From: Anarhynchus alexandrinus
Taxonomy: Eukaryota > Chordata > Aves > Charadriiformes > Charadriidae
Length of the DNA: 64,000 nucleotides
Reading direction: 5' to 3'
Assembly (NCBI GenBank): GCA_008711295.1
Contig: VUYV01000014.1
Span: forward strand, 8,449,897 to 8,513,896
The notes below the pieces were generated by a model. It searched no databases. It saw only the letters and a list, made by a program, of their open reading frames with translations, and had not been told where the DNA came from. Positions 1 to 13,048 of this stretch are shown in pieces. Made by a program: the position numbers and the translations under genes. The number at the start of each line of letters is the position of its first letter. The first letter of the stretch is position 1.

Positions 1-3000
1 GCATCACGGTGTTTTGCCTTGAGTCTTTTTATTTTCCCTTCTCTGTTTGATGAAAATCTCATTTGCTAAAGAAAATATTTACAGAGGAAGACTGCTGATA
101 GCTGATACCGATACATAATATACCTATGTACTCTTGCATGACAGGCTAATTATTTCTTGACTTTCCTGGAACTGTGGGTTTGCTTTTCAGTTTACTGATG
201 TATATCTGCGCCTGTGAATAAAAGTAGGATACAGTTTGTTGGCCTCTGCCACGTGAGCAAAGCTGTCCAACTTAGTCTGAAATATTATTTTGCACTCAGT
301 CGCGTCTGTGCGATTTGTATTGAAGCCTCCCAGCTCAAATCAGGAGGCTTAAAGTTTAGTCCTAACTCCATTTATCTACATTATTAGAAGAACAGCAAGA
401 GTTTAATCCTTTGTTTTTAACAGAAAATAGTTAAAGCTCAGAGGTGGCACAGCAGCTGAAGTCAGCATACTCAGTTTTTAATGCTCTCCATTTCACGCAG
501 TTAGTATTTTGTTGCACTGATCAAACTGAACAACACTCCCCGGAATGGAGACTCGGTAAGAAACTGAGATTTGGTGCAGTTTTACTGAAACCACTGCTAT
601 AGGGGGAGCATGCACGGGCAAAACTGGAGTATGAAGACTGAGGACAGCAGGAAGACCTGCTGGGCAAAGCTTTGCCTCTCAGCTCAGGCAAACACATCCT
701 ATCGTGGTTTATGCATCTAGATCACCATTTCATAAGCACCAACTTCCTGCTGAAAACATCTCCCAACAACGGGGAGCAACTGAGCTAAAGAAAGAGGATC
801 CCAGTGTGGTTTTATTGTTTGCTCCCGGAAAGAGCTGCAGGCCACAAGTAACTGTGGTGTCTACCCACGATAAGTGCAGGGCCCCCACCAGTTCCTTCAA
901 CATTGAGATGATCCCACTCCTACAGCACCTGCTGAGGGAGCACTGCTGGGGCGAGCGCCCATTCCGTGCATTTAACGCATGCAAACACCTTTTTCCATGG
1001 ACAACACACGCAGGAAGGCTCCGCCCATCCATTCCTCTGGGCTGAGATTCAGTGCCTGTCTTTTCCCCTTTGTTAAGAGTGGAAAATAAAGAAAAAGTAT
1101 GCAGATTTGGGATATGTCATTTCACTCCACATTTTTTGTTGCTGCTTCTACCCAGAGTTACAGTGCCAGACCCTTAATTTTAGCTAGGAACCCCTTGTCC
1201 CATGGCCCAAGGAACTTAACTACCAAAATGTCCCTGCAGTTCATGTATGTCACTCAATGTATTTGAGTACCTAACCCTGCTCTACCTTCTTGTTTAAGCT
1301 GGAAATTTTTCTGGGCTGTGCCAAAGTGGAAGGATTGCTGCTAAGAGCAAAGAATAAGGCTACATAAAGGAACACATTTTCTGCTGGAGCTTTGTAGGGA
1401 TTTGAAATGAACCATGAAGCTCCTCCAAAGCAAATAAAACAAAGAATAGGTTTGACCTCTTTACTTCCCCTGTGTTAGTCCAAAATTGGTCCTGAAAGTT
1501 ACCAATATGAAATTAGTTTCTGTAGTTTCTCCTTCAAAAGGAAGGTCTCGGATTAAACTTGCAACCAGTCATTGCTCCACTGTCCCGTGCCTGCATCCAA
1601 AAATTTCTATTCTAAACACACAACGTGACAGAAATTGGACAGAGCGATGACTGCTGAGGAGCAAGAACAAATATTCCCACCACCTGATAACATGTTTACT
1701 CAATTAAAATGGGTATCCACCCTCCCATAGCAAGAATTTTTAATTTTGTAAGCATGTGCAGCAGAAAAAATGCTGTGATCGAAAGGGCTCTGCTGTCAAA
1801 GGCACAACTGAGGACACCTGAGAAGACAGTGTTTGCGCAACGCTGTAATAGAGTTTTGAAAACCCATAAATCCCTCTAGAGTTGTGTGGCAAACTTCCCT
1901 CTCTCTCTCTGTGCCACCGCAGATATCCAATATTAATTAGGCTGAACCAATTACTGATACCAACACGCGACAGAAAAACTCGGCACGTCGGTATGTCTGA
2001 CAGAGATATTGCTCCTTCTGCCTGAGCCGAGATTCGTCGGTAGGAAAAAATCTCCCGGTTGCTCAGACTTTCTTTATTAGCAGCTTTGGCTGAATTAATG
2101 CAAGGTGACCGCGAAGTGCCGGTGCCCTGGGTGAGCCGCACACCTCCAGGTCTGGCAGAGAAGCAAATGGAAGTGCAGAAACGTTTTTGAATCAACCTTC
2201 TCTGATCCCTTCGAAAATCCTCTTTTGTCTATCGTGTTGCTGTTCAGCCCGCATTGGAAAACGCAGATTAGGGAATTTATTCATGGTGGTTTTGAGATTA
2301 AAAAAGATAGGCAGCCTTTCACAAAGGGTGTTTTAAGTAGATCAGATTCATAATTAAAAAAAAAAAAACCAAAACCACAACACTCTCCTTTAAAAATCAT
2401 TTATTGCCTTTAAATTTTGTCAAATAATAGCTACTGCTTCAGCTTCAAATCCAAAGTAAACTATCACCCAGAAAATTAACCTCCCCTGTGTTCTCAGTAC
2501 TTTCTTGTTAATACAATACTTCTGGACACAGAAGCCTTAGCTTTTGTTATGTAAATGTAGCTGGAGCACTTCTGTTCTCCTTATCACTACAAATAGGATA
2601 AAAAGCACATTGTTAAACAAGGATATTTACTCTACTGATCTTGGCTGTTGAAATAATATGACTCAAAACAGGACATAAGAATATGTAAGAAGAAGGAGAG
2701 AGAAGGCGGCCCCCCACTTTCAGCCCTGGCACCCCAGAATCACCTCGCTAAAACCCCACATGGGCACGCTCATAAAAATGGTGCCATTTTCAGAAGTTGT
2801 GAGCATTTCACTGAAATATGAGATATTAGCTGAATGGCATTAGTGATATCTATTCTACGGGAAGCAACTGAAGATGTTGTTTTCATGAAAATGACCCAAG
2901 ATTTAGCAAATCATCGGATGTGATGAGAGGCTGGTCTATGTGGTTCCACTAATTCATTAATAACTTGACTTCTGCTCATTACAGAACCACTGAATGACTA

Positions 3001-3724
3001 CAGTCCTCCAGTGAATTGAGAGAAGATGTTTTGCTTGAAGATACACACATGCACAGATGCAATAACAGAAAAAACATTTAAGTTAATATAAACTTTATAT
3101 TATTAGGACTTATTTTTTTCTTCTTTTTATGTAGGAAGTGAAACTACAGTTATTTATTTTAATAATAGTTAACTAATTCGCATAAGTAAACAAAGTTACA
3201 GTGCTTCAGGCTTGCAAATGTTGGCAAAATAGCTTTAGCCACTAACCTTTGATAATAGTAAACACTGCCCTTATATTGTCCTGCTTTACAATAGAGAAGG
3301 AGTTGTTCTGGTTTATGAGCAACAAAGATTCAAAACTGCATTCATATGAAAAAAAAGATAGGAAAACTGTAAACATAAACTTTTGCCCTCAAAATGCTCC
3401 ATTCAAAGATTCTACTGGTTTACAACAAACACCAAAAATTAAACAAATCACTAAGCCAGGTAGCATTATTTTATGGTACAAATTTTCTAACTCTCCTCAT
3501 TTTACAGTGTTATCACTATACCTTTTCATTGTTCCTGAAAACAGCATTGGGTGGGAATGTAAAAGGTAAATTTGAAATATATTTATTGCCGCAGAAAGAA
3601 AACAGATTTATGCAAAGCTATTTCTAGCACTGGTAAATCCATTTCCATTAAGTAATAAATATCATAGCTACAATATTAGCAGTATTACTGATGGTAGTTA
3701 TGATAGTGTCTAATTTTCAGAGGC

Positions 3725-3815
3725 ATATTTATCATAATAATAGTTCTCACCTAACTCAAAAGGATGTTGTGAGGATTCATTAATATTTATACCCATTAGT
3801 GTTTTGGAAATAACA
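3725..3815 (+). mobile_element. Possible MIR-like SINE fragment
   Basis: ATAATAATAGTTCTCACCTA followed by GATGTTGTGAGGATTCATTA parallels the MIR segment in which ATAATAATAGTACCTACCT precedes GTTGTTGTGAGGATTAAAT. The match is short and diverged, and the borders are guesses. Confidence 0.45.
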
Positions 3816-4134
3816 AGCGTTACATTATTTTAATTTTTCCACAACTAATTAAAGCAGTATGAGGTTATAATTGGAGCCATAAGCACAAAACCTGTTCATT
3901 CCACATAACAACCAGACTTGGACAAACAGTAAAAAATAGTAACAAAAACTATAACAATATGCTACTTTCTATAAATAACGCTTTTTTACTTCATTCAAAG
4001 TCAAGGGTTTGGACTGAGTCTTTCTGAGGTCTCTCTGGTCCCCCAACTCCCATGACATCTATGGCAACAGGCAGGGTCAAAAGAAATACTCACCACATAA
4101 ACGACTCAAAAAAAAAAAAAAAAGATGGGCCTGC

Positions 4135-4335
4135 TCTAATTATAATGATGATTAATTCTTTGCAGCTTTCAGCATTATAAAAATGCGTTCTTTTAACTGC
4201 AAAATAGGTAATAGCGGCTGTTGTGTCAGCCATAAAAGTCTCTAAGCCCTAATTGCTGTTCAGAAGACATAGCAGTTTGGTCCGTATTAATCAGCCAGGA
4301 TTTCCTGTGTGTAATTGCTCTTAACTAGCTCAAAC
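4135..4335. promoter_or_regulatory. Possible conserved non-coding element
   Basis: A low-repeat block dense in TAAT-core motifs (TCTAATTATAATGATGATTA, CCCTAATTGCTG, TGTAATTGCTC, GTATTAATCAGCC), which are binding cores for homeodomain proteins. It has the texture of a vertebrate conserved enhancer, but conservation cannot be seen from one sequence. Confidence 0.25.
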
Positions 4336-6460
4336 ACAGTAATGGACTGGTAAATTGGAAATGAAGAACAAATAGCTTTAAGAAGAATCTCGGCCACTTT
4401 ATTTCCTCTCTTGCATTACAACGACAGCTATTCATAATAAAGGCAATTAAATATTCTCTATTTAATGTCTCACCGTGTCACTCAAGAAAATCACTTTTTT
4501 TCTCATTTACTTTCCTCTGTTTCTTTTATCACCATGACACAAACTCCACTGGGTAACTCCGATGACCACAGAAATCGACACAAGCCCGTGGGGTTTGGTT
4601 ACTCACCACTATTCTTACCCCATCACTCCCCCAGTCGCAGACACGCTACTGAATTTAAGAGGTGGTTTGTCACTTGGCTGTTTAGGAAATCTCTTTTGGA
4701 GACCACAGAGACCCACAAACGTGATTCAAACCCAAACACCAGAGACCTCTGTGTCTCCCCGGGAGGTGTGCAGGCAGCATGGAGCTGGTCCAGCAATGCT
4801 GGTGGAGCCACGCACTGGGCGAGAGTGGCTTTGACCTGACACCACTGGGGACAGCCATGACCCTCCGCACCCTTTCTGCTGAGATGCTGTGGTTAAGCCC
4901 CCAATTGCCTATGTGTTTTGGTGTTACCGAATTCTACAGCCAGAGCTCCACACGCTTGTTTTGGGGAAGGATGATTTGAAATCAAAGTTTCCCTATGGGT
5001 GTGTTTATTCCCCAATGCTTTCCCAAAACTTTACCCTGGGCTTTCGGCCTCAGGTTCGACCTTGCTCTAGTGTAAAGAAACAACAAAATAAACAAACAAC
5101 AGAAAAATTGCAAGATTATTTTAAAGACAAGGCAGCCTGGTGCCTTCCCTATGACCTTTCCAGAAAAAGAACAAATCTTCTGTGTTCAAGGTTAGAAAAG
5201 TTCCCTATTAGCACAAGGCTTACCCAGAATATTGCTGCCTGAAAGATTAAACTTCTGTAAATACAAGCGCTCCAAAAAAGCATTTAGAACGAAAGCTGAC
5301 AGCCCGACTAGCCACAATGTACCCACGCCAGTCTCATAACCGCCTGCCAAGCTGCCTGGGAGAAATGTATTTTAAGGACCACGCTTTAATTCATCATCCT
5401 TTAAGATGATGAAGTGATACAACAGGAAAACACACATTAGTTGCCTCAATATCTTTGCAAAATAGGTGTCTGCCAGTTCAGGGCTGTGTTATTCCAATGT
5501 AGGTGTCAGTGCCGTTACCCAGACCCAACACTGAGCAGAGATGCTTCTGTGCAAATAAATAGAAAAACCTTAGAAGAAATCTATTACTGGCAAGAAATGA
5601 CTTTGTAGCATTTTTCTTTAAAATATTTCATTTTATGGGAGTGACACACTATGCTTTTCTATTTTGATTTTTATTCTTAGCCTGAATTAGAAGGTGAACC
5701 CATTCACATCAGAATTCACATAAATTATTAATTCATGTGATGCATATTAAGATATTTTACACATATGTAAATGCAGCACAACTGTATTGTGTAAAAAAAT
5801 GACAAAAACATCTATACTAACAAACAGTGAGTAGTAAAAGGCAGCACATCACACTTTTAAATGGCAAAAAATAAAGCAACACTTTCTGACACCTATAAGT
5901 CCACAATAGTTTCAAGAAGTTTCTTTTTGAATGTATTTGTAGAATTAAACTTAAAACAAATGTCCGTTGCCAAGGCATCTCCTGAAATTTCCTTTTGACT
6001 TTGCAACAAGGACAACTGCCCAAGGCTTTGCTAATCAATTTCTTGTGTTGCAGAAAACAGCGTAATTTGAATTTTGTCCAAGACTACAGTCTGAAATGCA
6101 GAAAATGTGAAAAGCTAACTAACGTGCAATTATTTGTAGCCACAGTCCGCACACCAAGTGAGAAGAAAGCTGAATAAGTAATTCAACAGTTACTGCAACT
6201 TTACTAAACAAAGAGCCACTCATCATGGCTTAAGGATGCACTATCCAAGAGTGAATCTTCCTACCCCTCTAATAGTATGCTTCTTCAAAAAAACCATCTT
6301 TGTAACCTTTATGAGCATGGATCCTAAAGGAAAGAGGAGGGCCTGTAGTTTTCTTTCAGAAGACTATTTCAGAAGACTCTTGCTGTCTTAACCTCATACA
6401 TGAATACTTCAACAATTTGCAATGCTCTTTTACACCAAATGTATGCCTAGTCACATACTG

Positions 6461-6518
6461 AAATCGTAGAATAGTTTGGGTTGGAAAGGACCTTTAAAGG
6501 TCATCTAGTCCAACCCCC
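6461..6518 (-). mobile_element. CR1 LINE, minimal 3' tail
   Basis: About 58 bp beginning AAATCGTAGAATAGTTTGGG and ending at CCAACCCCC on the plus strand. This is the extreme 3' end of a CR1 element. Similarity stops abruptly after the C-run, so the copy is severely 5'-truncated. Confidence 0.85.
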
Positions 6519-8308
6519 AAATCTTCCCAAAGGTCATGTTTCCAGCTTGCCACCTCGGCTTTTCCTTTCTGCAGGAAGAGGTGGTGCGAGGAAGGGAGCA
6601 CCCGGCTGTGTGCTGCTCTCTCTTCTCCAGCCAGGCACCTCAAGCACCACAAACCCCATGTTTTCCCCGCATCCCAAAGCCACAGATCCACACGCACTGA
6701 AATGTGGAGTGGAGGATGTGGAGGAAACGTGTCCAGCCCATCCCTTTCCATCCCCATCCTCCTCTTCCTCCATTGCCTGCACCAAGCTCTGCAGGCAGAA
6801 AGCACAGTCTGGGCTGCAAAAGCCTTTGTCACTGCTTCTTGCAGATATTCTGAATGTGCAGCCCTTTTGATGGGTAAAGGTTGAGAATAAAAAGGGATTT
6901 TCTAACTACTGCTTTTTAGGAATGAAATTTTTTCTCTCGTTACAATTTTTCTTGTTATAGGAATTTTTATCTCGTTCTCAGAGGAACTGAGGAAGCCCTC
7001 TGTACTCGGGGCTCTTCCAGCTTGCACAATGTATCAGAGCAGTGTCAGCACAGGGCTTCCACAGCCAAAGGCCAATCTCCATTAAACGAACTGAATTTTA
7101 CAAATCACCCCTGGCACACAAGGCAGGGGGGCTTTCAGGCGAAGGCTTTGCTTGCTCAGTGGCCGTTAGGCTGTCTTCCCCATATTTAGATTTAACTGAA
7201 CACTTCCCCATCCATCTCTGTCCAGAACCCTGCTAAGCTTCAGGTAAGTGAAGTTGCACCAACAATGATTTCCCAGCAAAAAGTCTTTACGAATTACCCC
7301 TAAAGTTTCTGATACCGTTTTGTTTGAACTTTTTCTAACACCAGGCATGGTTCTCCTGACTTTTATACCACTGTGAGTCAGGAATAACTCCAAAGATGAC
7401 AGCAGAGAAATCAGATGAGCAACAGAGCCACAACCTCTACTACCTAAAGGACCATCAAATTGCCTTTGGTTAGCAGCTGAAACTAGATTTATTTTATGGA
7501 AGAAGAATTACAGTTGCTGGTGAACGAATTATTTTCATTTTGAGGAATTGGTGCAATTCTAGATTATGGAAACAAAATGTATGGGGCTTATAGTTTATCC
7601 AAGTAGTACGGCATAGCCATCATTCAAACATTTCAGGTTTTATACCAGCAGAACTTAAAAAGAACATAAATATTATTCATTCCCAAGAACCGCTTCCCAT
7701 GCGTCTGGTTCTTTAGTCATCATTTAAAAATGACTCATTACACTCTTTTCTTTTGAAGTTTGGTAGAAAATTCACCCTAATCTAAAACTTAGTAGTAACT
7801 GAACGGTGATTTCTTACAAATGATTTATACCTAATCCTCTGAAGAAAAAGGATTTATAATGAAAGTGATAGCTCAACCCTAACTGCAGCACTGGGAACGG
7901 TGACACCATAATTAATGTATTATTTCAGTTGTGGGAGACACTGACAGTTGCTTTTTGTTCTTGGGAAGAAATTTATAGTGTGACTGAAAAAGGCACCATG
8001 GAAAAAAAAAATTACACAGAAGAGGAATAGAAATCCTTGTAGCAAAGACACGTCCTTACAATCCCCCTCCCAAAGACTATAAAATCTTGGCAACGACAGT
8101 GTTTCCTCTACGGTGTAATTTATACCTTTCTCCTCTACTAGATGGCAGTATGACATGCTTTCAGAATATCTAAGTGGGGGTTTCTTTCTTTGTTTCTTAG
8201 GAAGTAATTAACTTAAAATAACATCTTACTGGCATAGAAGTTGGGGGTGGGGGGTGGGGGGAAGCTCGCCACTGGCTGTGTATTTTGAAATCAAATCTAT
8301 TTACTTAC

Positions 8309-8383
8309 TGGTTCAACATTAAAAGCAAAAAGTGCATATTCCCGGTCAGGTGACACTTCATATCGAATAGCCTTTAAGGAGAC
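8309..8383 (-). CDS. DPP6: DPP6 exon 5: propeller segment
   Basis: This 75-bp exon continues the beta-propeller of DPP6. Seen directly: 25 codons reading VSLKAIRYEVSPDREYALFA followed by FNVEP. The acceptor is TTTTCTAG and the donor is CCA|GTAAGTA. Both phases are 0, so the exon could be skipped without a frameshift. The AIRYE-SPD-EYALF pattern is diagnostic of DPP6 and its relatives. The next coding exon, which should begin with the HSYTGYYVL motif, was searched for on the minus strand down to position 1 and not found, so it probably lies outside the window. Confidence 0.95.
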
Positions 8384-11067
8384 CTAGAAAATAAACCAGA
8401 AATTGAAATAAATATTTTCCAGTTTTCAAATTGATAACATCTAGAACTAATTGTTATGACCATGTTTCTAACGATGAAGAGTACTGCCAGACTAAGTGTC
8501 TTAAAAAAAGATACACCACATCTCTTTCCAAAAACCAGAAATGTTATGTGGGCAAACATATGCTCCCATAAGAGAAAGCATAACTGCATTGTGACTCAGA
8601 CCAGGCAGCTATCTCAAAAAAATCAGAGTTTTCCTTACAAACCCACTGCTCAGTGGCTGGTGGGGCAGCTGTGGGCAGCAGGTAGTAGAAACCCCCGATA
8701 AATGTGAATTTGTTCATTCCCTGCAATCACTGGCCAAAGTGCTGGAGATAACAAACAGTGAATACCTGCTGGAACAAAGTCTTATAAAGAGACATGACTA
8801 CCTGTCTCAATTAAGACAACACCGAGGAAAACTATCCCATTTTCCCCAGTTAAAGAAGTCTTTGGGATGCTGTGGTGATACAGCTCTCCAGGTGTACCCT
8901 GACCTAGGTTCTGCAAAAACCTGTGCTGTAAGTCTTACTAACGAGAAGAGATGCCAGAATACCTCAGAATTGTCTGGAATTACCATTTCCCTGCTCCACT
9001 TATCATTTGTACAGTGCATACATCCCTCCTCCTTTCCAGTGTGTTTCAATATAATCCATCACTGGAGCACCAAGGTCTAAGAGAGGTGCCACTAACACGC
9101 CGCTCATCCATCACCTTTTAAATTTCATCCTCTCACCTAACAAATTAGATGTAAGTCCTTGAGAGATTCCTGAGGACCAAACTGGAAGGGGGAATTTGGG
9201 CTGCAGGAAAATGCACAGCATCCCACTGGGAGAGTCCTCCCCAAAGCCAGCAAGGCTGGTGGCAGTGTGTGGGGAACCCAGGGGACAGCCGCAGGCAGAG
9301 GGGACTGATCACGGCATCATAGAATGATTTGGGTTGGAATGGACCTTTAAAGGTCTTCTAGTCCAACCCCCCTGCGGTGAGCAGGGACATCTTCAACTAG
9401 ATCAGGTTGCTCAGAGCCCCGTCCAACCTGACCATGAATGTTTCCAGGGATGGGGCATCTACCACCTCTCTGGGCAAACTAATGGGTTGATGGGCCAGTG
9501 TGGATCAGGATGCGGGGTGCCAGGGCAGCATGAGAGCCAGCAGTGTCAGCATGAAGACAGAATTTATTTACTGTTACATTAATAACATGGAGAAAGGAAA
9601 ACATGCCAAGGTGGGAAAAGTTTTTCTGACCCAGGCCTAGGCAGGAAGAGGACAAAGACAACGTGCCTGGATGAGGTGTAATGACAGCTTTTGTACTGGG
9701 ACTTTTTCAATTAATGTGGAGGTGATGTTCTGCAGATGTATCTATCAAGAGGGCAGAGGAGCAAGGGAGTAGGGAGGCAGTGGCAGTAGGGAGCCTGCAG
9801 CATGAAAAAGGAAGATTATCTTGTAACACTGTGCTTTTCTTCCAAATGGCAAAAATTAAATACTGGGGGAATAAAAGGAGGCCAAATGGAAGCAGTTTGA
9901 CTTCAACAGATGTTAACATTGAAGGAAGCCAGCCCATTCCTCTACCATTAGTAGAATTATAAAGAAAGGGGTTATGCTGCGGTGAAAGAGGATTGCTTAT
10001 GTGACGTAGCAAAGGTTGAAGGTTAAATAATAATTCAGTGATAAATTCTTTGTCTCATTAAAAAAGAATTAATACTACTTGAGCTTTGTATGAGTCGTAT
10101 ACTCATACTGCAAAATAAAGTCAACCTGGAATGTGGTTTTATACTTTTCCTTGTAGATTTACTTTTAGCTTTTGAGTTTCTAAAGCTGTTTTCTACGGCT
10201 CTTGGGTCATTAAGATAAGTCTCTGTAGCTACCCTCTGATTTTGTAGTTTTGCAATGATACAGTACAACAAAACCACCTCAAGTTAATCAAAACCTAAAG
10301 CAGGTACCACATAAGTGACAATTTTACCAGGACAACATGATTCATATCTCATTGTTGGAGCAAACTGAAGTGTATTTTACTTCAGAAATTAAATTCTTAC
10401 AGGAAATATTGAAACCACTCTGACATTTAAAGTTCTAGCTTCTGACACAATGCCGGCTTCCTCTTCTACAAAAAACAATGCTACAAAACACTTTCATCAT
10501 TATAAATAATACTCTGCATCAGCTGTGGATTTATTTTCTTCTCATTCATTTTAATAGCCACCTACCAACTTCTTTTTCCAATAATTTCTAAGGGTTTTTC
10601 TCATATGCAAACCATTTCCATTCATCAACACTATTCATTAACAACACTGAAATTACATTTCAGCCATTAGGCAGAAAAAATCAGCAAATCCACAAATTAA
10701 AAAATAAGTATTTGCATGGAGGAATGTGGAGAATGCTACCAACAGACAGTAAATTGTATCAATTGTCTTTTCTATTAAGCATGCAAAGATGAGAATTATG
10801 CATCTTTCAATTATATATGATATGCAAGACTACCTTCAAATATCCATATGATACTTTCCTGTAGCATGAAAGAAACTGAGCTTGCAGAATAATAACAAAA
10901 GCTGGAGTTCAATTTCACATTATCAGTCATTGCGTAGCCCATAGTATTACCCGTGTACTGCTTCTCCTCGACAATACATGAAGTTGAAACCCAAGTCATT
11001 TTCTGCTTTACTGATCCAACCGCAAGAGAACTGTGAAATTCTGCTACTCATTATAGAAAATACTTAC
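8384..11067 (-). other. DPP6: DPP6 intron 4
   Basis: A complete intron of about 2.7 kb between exons 4 and 5, with donor GTAAGT at its high-coordinate end and acceptor TTTTCTAG at its low end. It contains one CR1 3' fragment (9315-9480) and otherwise unique AT-rich sequence. No other gene-like signal was found. Confidence 0.9.
9315..9480 (-). mobile_element. CR1 LINE, 3' end fragment
   Basis: The plus strand begins ATCATAGAATGATTTGGGTT and runs through the CR1 3' untranslated region and last codons (ACCATGAATGTTTCCAGGG, then CACCTCTCTGGGCAA). It is a 5'-truncated copy of about 165 bp. Sequence after 9480 may be a diverged continuation, but I cannot place it. Confidence 0.92.
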
Positions 11068-11162
11068 AATTTTTTTGTTTTCTATTAATATTGTTGAATT
11101 GTTAGTTTCGACATTCCTCAGAATCACTGTGCCATTCTGGTTTCTATAAATGAATTCATTAT
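11068..11162 (-). CDS. DPP6: DPP6 exon 4: first beta-propeller strands
   Basis: This 95-bp exon encodes the first part of the eight-bladed beta-propeller in the extracellular region. Seen directly: the split codon G|AT gives Asp, then [20 protein letters not shown] followed by [11 protein letters not shown]. The acceptor has a strong pyrimidine tract ending CTTGCAG, and the donor is AATT|GTAAGT. Entry phase is 1 and exit phase is 0. The NNST motif is a conserved N-glycosylation sequon in DPP6; an additional NGT sequon is also present (see findings). The match to vertebrate DPP6 is clear: [17 protein letters not shown] and KKI are all kept in order. Confidence 0.95.
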
Positions 11163-11276
11163 CTGCAAGGAGGAAGAGAAAAGAACATTAAGGAAATCTG
11201 AAATTGTCTGTTTGTATAGAACCTAATTATGGCCTTGAATCAAAAGGATTGCTGGGAACTTTCCTCTAAAGAACAC

Positions 11277-11302
11277 ATTTATTTATTTATTTATTTATTT
11301 TA
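11277..11302 (+). repeat. ATTT microsatellite
   Basis: About six uninterrupted ATTT units in intron 3, some 115 bp upstream of exon 4 on the gene strand. Confidence 0.95.
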
Positions 11303-13048
11303 ATGCAGCCATTGCTGTGATGTTGAAGTGGCTTCCAGGATAGTCATCAAACAACATGGGTAGTGTTTGTCACATGTTTCTTCTGCCACACTTTCCCAAA
11401 GCTGGATGCAAGAGGGTGACCTGTTTTGAATGTACATCGACAGCTTGCTATATTGTTAGTGTAGAAAAAAACAAGGTTGAAAAACATTCCTTATGCTTAA
11501 AGCTTTCCAAGATCCTCAGTCTCTGTAGGAGTTTAATAAGCCAGATGCCTAGAAAGTCTCTGAAAGTTGAAGGCAAATCACACTCTAACAAAGCAGGTCC
11601 TGCAGCCTCATATTGTGCAGATCTTCCAGCATCACCGTTTGTCCTGCAAACTTATACCAGAAGGAGATGCATGCAAAGAAATTGCCATTTTCACATGGAA
11701 CAAGACAAATCAGCTTGTTCCTATTGCACTTTGTGACTACTCCAGCACTTGGGACATCTGGACAAGGACAAGAATCCCCTCTGATAGCTGCTGCACAGGC
11801 GGGAGATAGACTCCAGCTCTCAGAGCTCAAAATCTACGTGACAGAAAGGCTGGGACAGACATATGAAAGAGACTCCAAATGAGGGTTGGGTGCCAGGTCA
11901 AAGGTTCAGGATGAACAAACATTACAATAAAGGGTTGTCATCTTGTCAGATGTCACAAACTGAAGTTCAAGTCTGATCAGTGCTTGCAGGCACTGCCCCA
12001 CAGATAGATAAAACATAAAACATAAGTCCCAAGCACACTGCCATTAAAAGATTCAGCAGCTTTTCTTGACACAGGAGTGGGGTTACTGTTTTTTTGCAAT
12101 CTGGCTAAACTAAGATCAAGAACTGATGGATCTCACCAAACTTCTGCCTCCAGTTTCAGCCAAGGAAACAATTCCTCCTTGCCTACCCTCACTATGGCTA
12201 CCCCAAGGTGGCTACCATGGTGCATCCACAAGTGTTAGGGACATGTGAATGGTTAAACATTATCCATGGGTTGTCCTGGGATGAGCCAAAGTGAATTTAA
12301 ATCCTACCAGATACATAAAAGCACAGACCCAACTCATTCTAACCACAAACAGGTGTGCACTGCCCAGCTCCGGCTAACCTGCTGATGACCACACCAATTA
12401 CAGACATCCAGCTGTAATCCATTCCAAAACTTTGGTGTACAGAACTAGGATACTCCTTCCTTATCCACGTTTCAGTCTTTTTTAATTTCTAAACTGGTAA
12501 TCCTCACCACAGTCATTAACCATCTTTGTAAATTGCTCTGAAAGCGCAGAGGAAAAGCTTCTACGCTCTACTTACTACTATCAATAAAAACAGTCACCCT
12601 CTACACATCACAGTTTTACATGCAAGAGTAGGAAGAAAAGTCTTTTCTGAGACTGGGATGAATCAGATTCTGTGAGGCAAAACTGTTGCTGCAGTACAGA
12701 TGATCCTCTCCAGACAACAAGATTTTAACAACTTAAGATTCCCAGCGTCCAAATCACAGCAGCAGCCCTTCAGACTCATAGGCAAAGGTCTCAAAGCATC
12801 TCTTTCTTTTAATTATGGAATAAATCTTATCAACACCTTTGGTCCTGAATAAAAAATGCAGGATCTGAATTAGATTAAGACTTGCATTTGAGACCAGAAT
12901 AATAAAGAGAGTTCCTGTTTGGATTTGACAGTATTAAAATTTTGTCATTAGTTCTACAGCGTTGTCCAAGGGCATGGTATTTTCATAAGCATGCCTGATT
13001 ATATTCAGAACTTTAAAATATTACTTCATACGATTTATGACTGAACAA

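Larger units (their letters stand above)
1..8308 (-). other. DPP6: DPP6 intron 5 (partial)
   Basis: Non-coding DNA downstream of exon 5 on the gene strand, truncated by the window edge. It holds a possible MIR-like SINE near 3725-3815, a homeodomain-motif-rich unique block at 4135-4335, a 9-bp-stem inverted repeat at 5390-5413, a 58-bp CR1 tail at 6461-6518 and a G-run at 8243-8261. A-rich runs lie near 2358-2370 and 4108-4123. The frames of 60 to 150 codons here have no family resemblance that I recognise and lack splice context. The rest is unremarkable AT-rich intron sequence. Confidence 0.85.

Noticed and set aside
1..8300. A search for the next DPP6 exon (HSYTGYYVL region) downstream of exon 5.
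   Set aside because: No minus-strand match with splice sites was found, so it is assumed to lie beyond the window.
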